From Bacteroidota bacterium (GTDB lineage: Bacteria > Bacteroidota > Bacteroidia > Chitinophagales > Chitinophagaceae): 64,000 nt of DNA. A program made the translations under genes and the position numbers. The stretch is taken from assembly GCA_947456625.1 (NCBI GenBank), contig CANGQJ010000008.1, positions 1 through 64,000 on the forward strand, given 5' to 3'. Positions 63,768 to 64,000 of the stretch are shown here, one piece after another. The stretch's first letter is position 1, and each line of letters begins with the position of its first letter. The notes under the pieces are model-generated. The model saw nothing but the letters and a program-made list of their open reading frames with translations, was not told where the DNA came from and made no database searches.

Positions 63768-64000
63768 TTACATATAAGGCGCAATAGCCTCATGTACTTT
63801 ATTTAAAAATGGAGGGAGTATTTGTTTTGGATCACCAGGACTCAATGTTTCGGTTGGTAAATATCCTTTGTAATCAGAGGCTGCTATAATTTTCATAAGC
63901 TTTGGCAAATCCATAGGCTCAATAGTACCATTTATGGTTACTAATTCCTTTACCTGCCAGTTTACTGCATAATTTGCTACTAACTTTATTTCCTCGTAAG
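63768..64000 (-). CDS. C-terminal part of a TIM-barrel sugar isomerase/epimerase-like protein (cut by window edge)
   Basis: An open frame of 76 codons running in from the right edge and ending with TAA at 63768-63770. The translated end contains VTINGTIEPMDLPKLMKII, YKGYLPTETLSPGD and IAPYM, matching the C-terminal strand and helix of xylose-isomerase-like TIM barrels of carbohydrate loci. Substrate and N-terminus are not visible. It is a second such protein in the island besides the Tat-type one at 51065, and it converges with the GH88 gene with an 8-base gap. Confidence 0.75.
   Translation of the reverse strand, partial: YEEIKLVANYAVNWQVKELVTINGTIEPMDLPKLMKIIAASDYKGYLPTETLSPGDPKQILPPFLNKVHEAIAPYM

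Overview
The window reads as chromosomal DNA of an AT-rich member of the Bacteroidota, most like the Chitinophagia/Sphingobacteriia side of the phylum. The support is a PorP/SprF partner with a type IX secretion (T9SS) type B cargo protein, a SusC/SusD pair, families largely confined to the phylum (DUF3078, DUF4294), promoter-like TAnnTTTG boxes with few Shine-Dalgarno sequences, and an IDH1-like NADP isocitrate dehydrogenase. The species cannot be named from this sequence. No rRNA, tRNA, CRISPR array, insertion sequence or phage was seen.

Region 1 (1-41 kb) is mostly core genome. It holds a LuxR-type response regulator, a thioredoxin-fold lipid- or redox-linked exported protein, rlmH, a rhomboid protease, the T9SS pair, tilS, glnS, ccmF-ccmE, a radical SAM protein with two transporters, a TonB-like protein and folC, purK, an miaB/sigma54-activator/lptE/secG cluster, mltG, a BrkB-like membrane protein, an alpha-oxoamine synthase, a PafA-like phosphatase, icd, an Nramp-UspA fusion and a short alpha-glucan phosphorylase homologue. 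A 31-codon remnant of an AAA/DUF4143 ATPase at 2733-2828 is the only clear gene debris.

Region 2 (41-64 kb) is a carbohydrate utilisation island centred on uronates. A minus-strand six-gene run (48089 to 41202) encodes mannonate dehydratase (uxuA), an ACSF3/MatB-like malonyl-CoA synthetase, a two-domain esterase, the malonate transporter pair madL-madM and a double DUF1080 hydrolase. It diverges from a LacI-family regulator. Further along are a barrel-less plug-domain protein with ubiX, a Tat-type TIM-barrel protein, a heparinase II/III-like lyase, SusD, SusC, a ThuA-domain protein, a second barrel-less plug protein, an alginate-lyase-family protein, a KdgF-like cupin, a GH88 unsaturated uronyl hydrolase and a truncated TIM-barrel gene at the window edge.

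The proposed flow is as follows. SusCD imports oligosaccharides, the lyases leave 4,5-unsaturated uronate ends, GH88 releases them and KdgF opens the ring. UxuA supplies 2-keto-3-deoxygluconate from mannonate. DUF1080, ThuA and the TIM-barrel proteins suggest a 3-keto-glycoside side branch. The esterase plus MadLM plus MatB would capture malonate, perhaps removed from malonylated sugars. CG-centred TTTTCGAnAA sites recur at all three divergent promoter regions of the island (48.2, 59.4 and 62.4 kb), which suggests that one LacI regulator controls the whole island. This malonate-uronate regulon is the strongest candidate for an undescribed system here.
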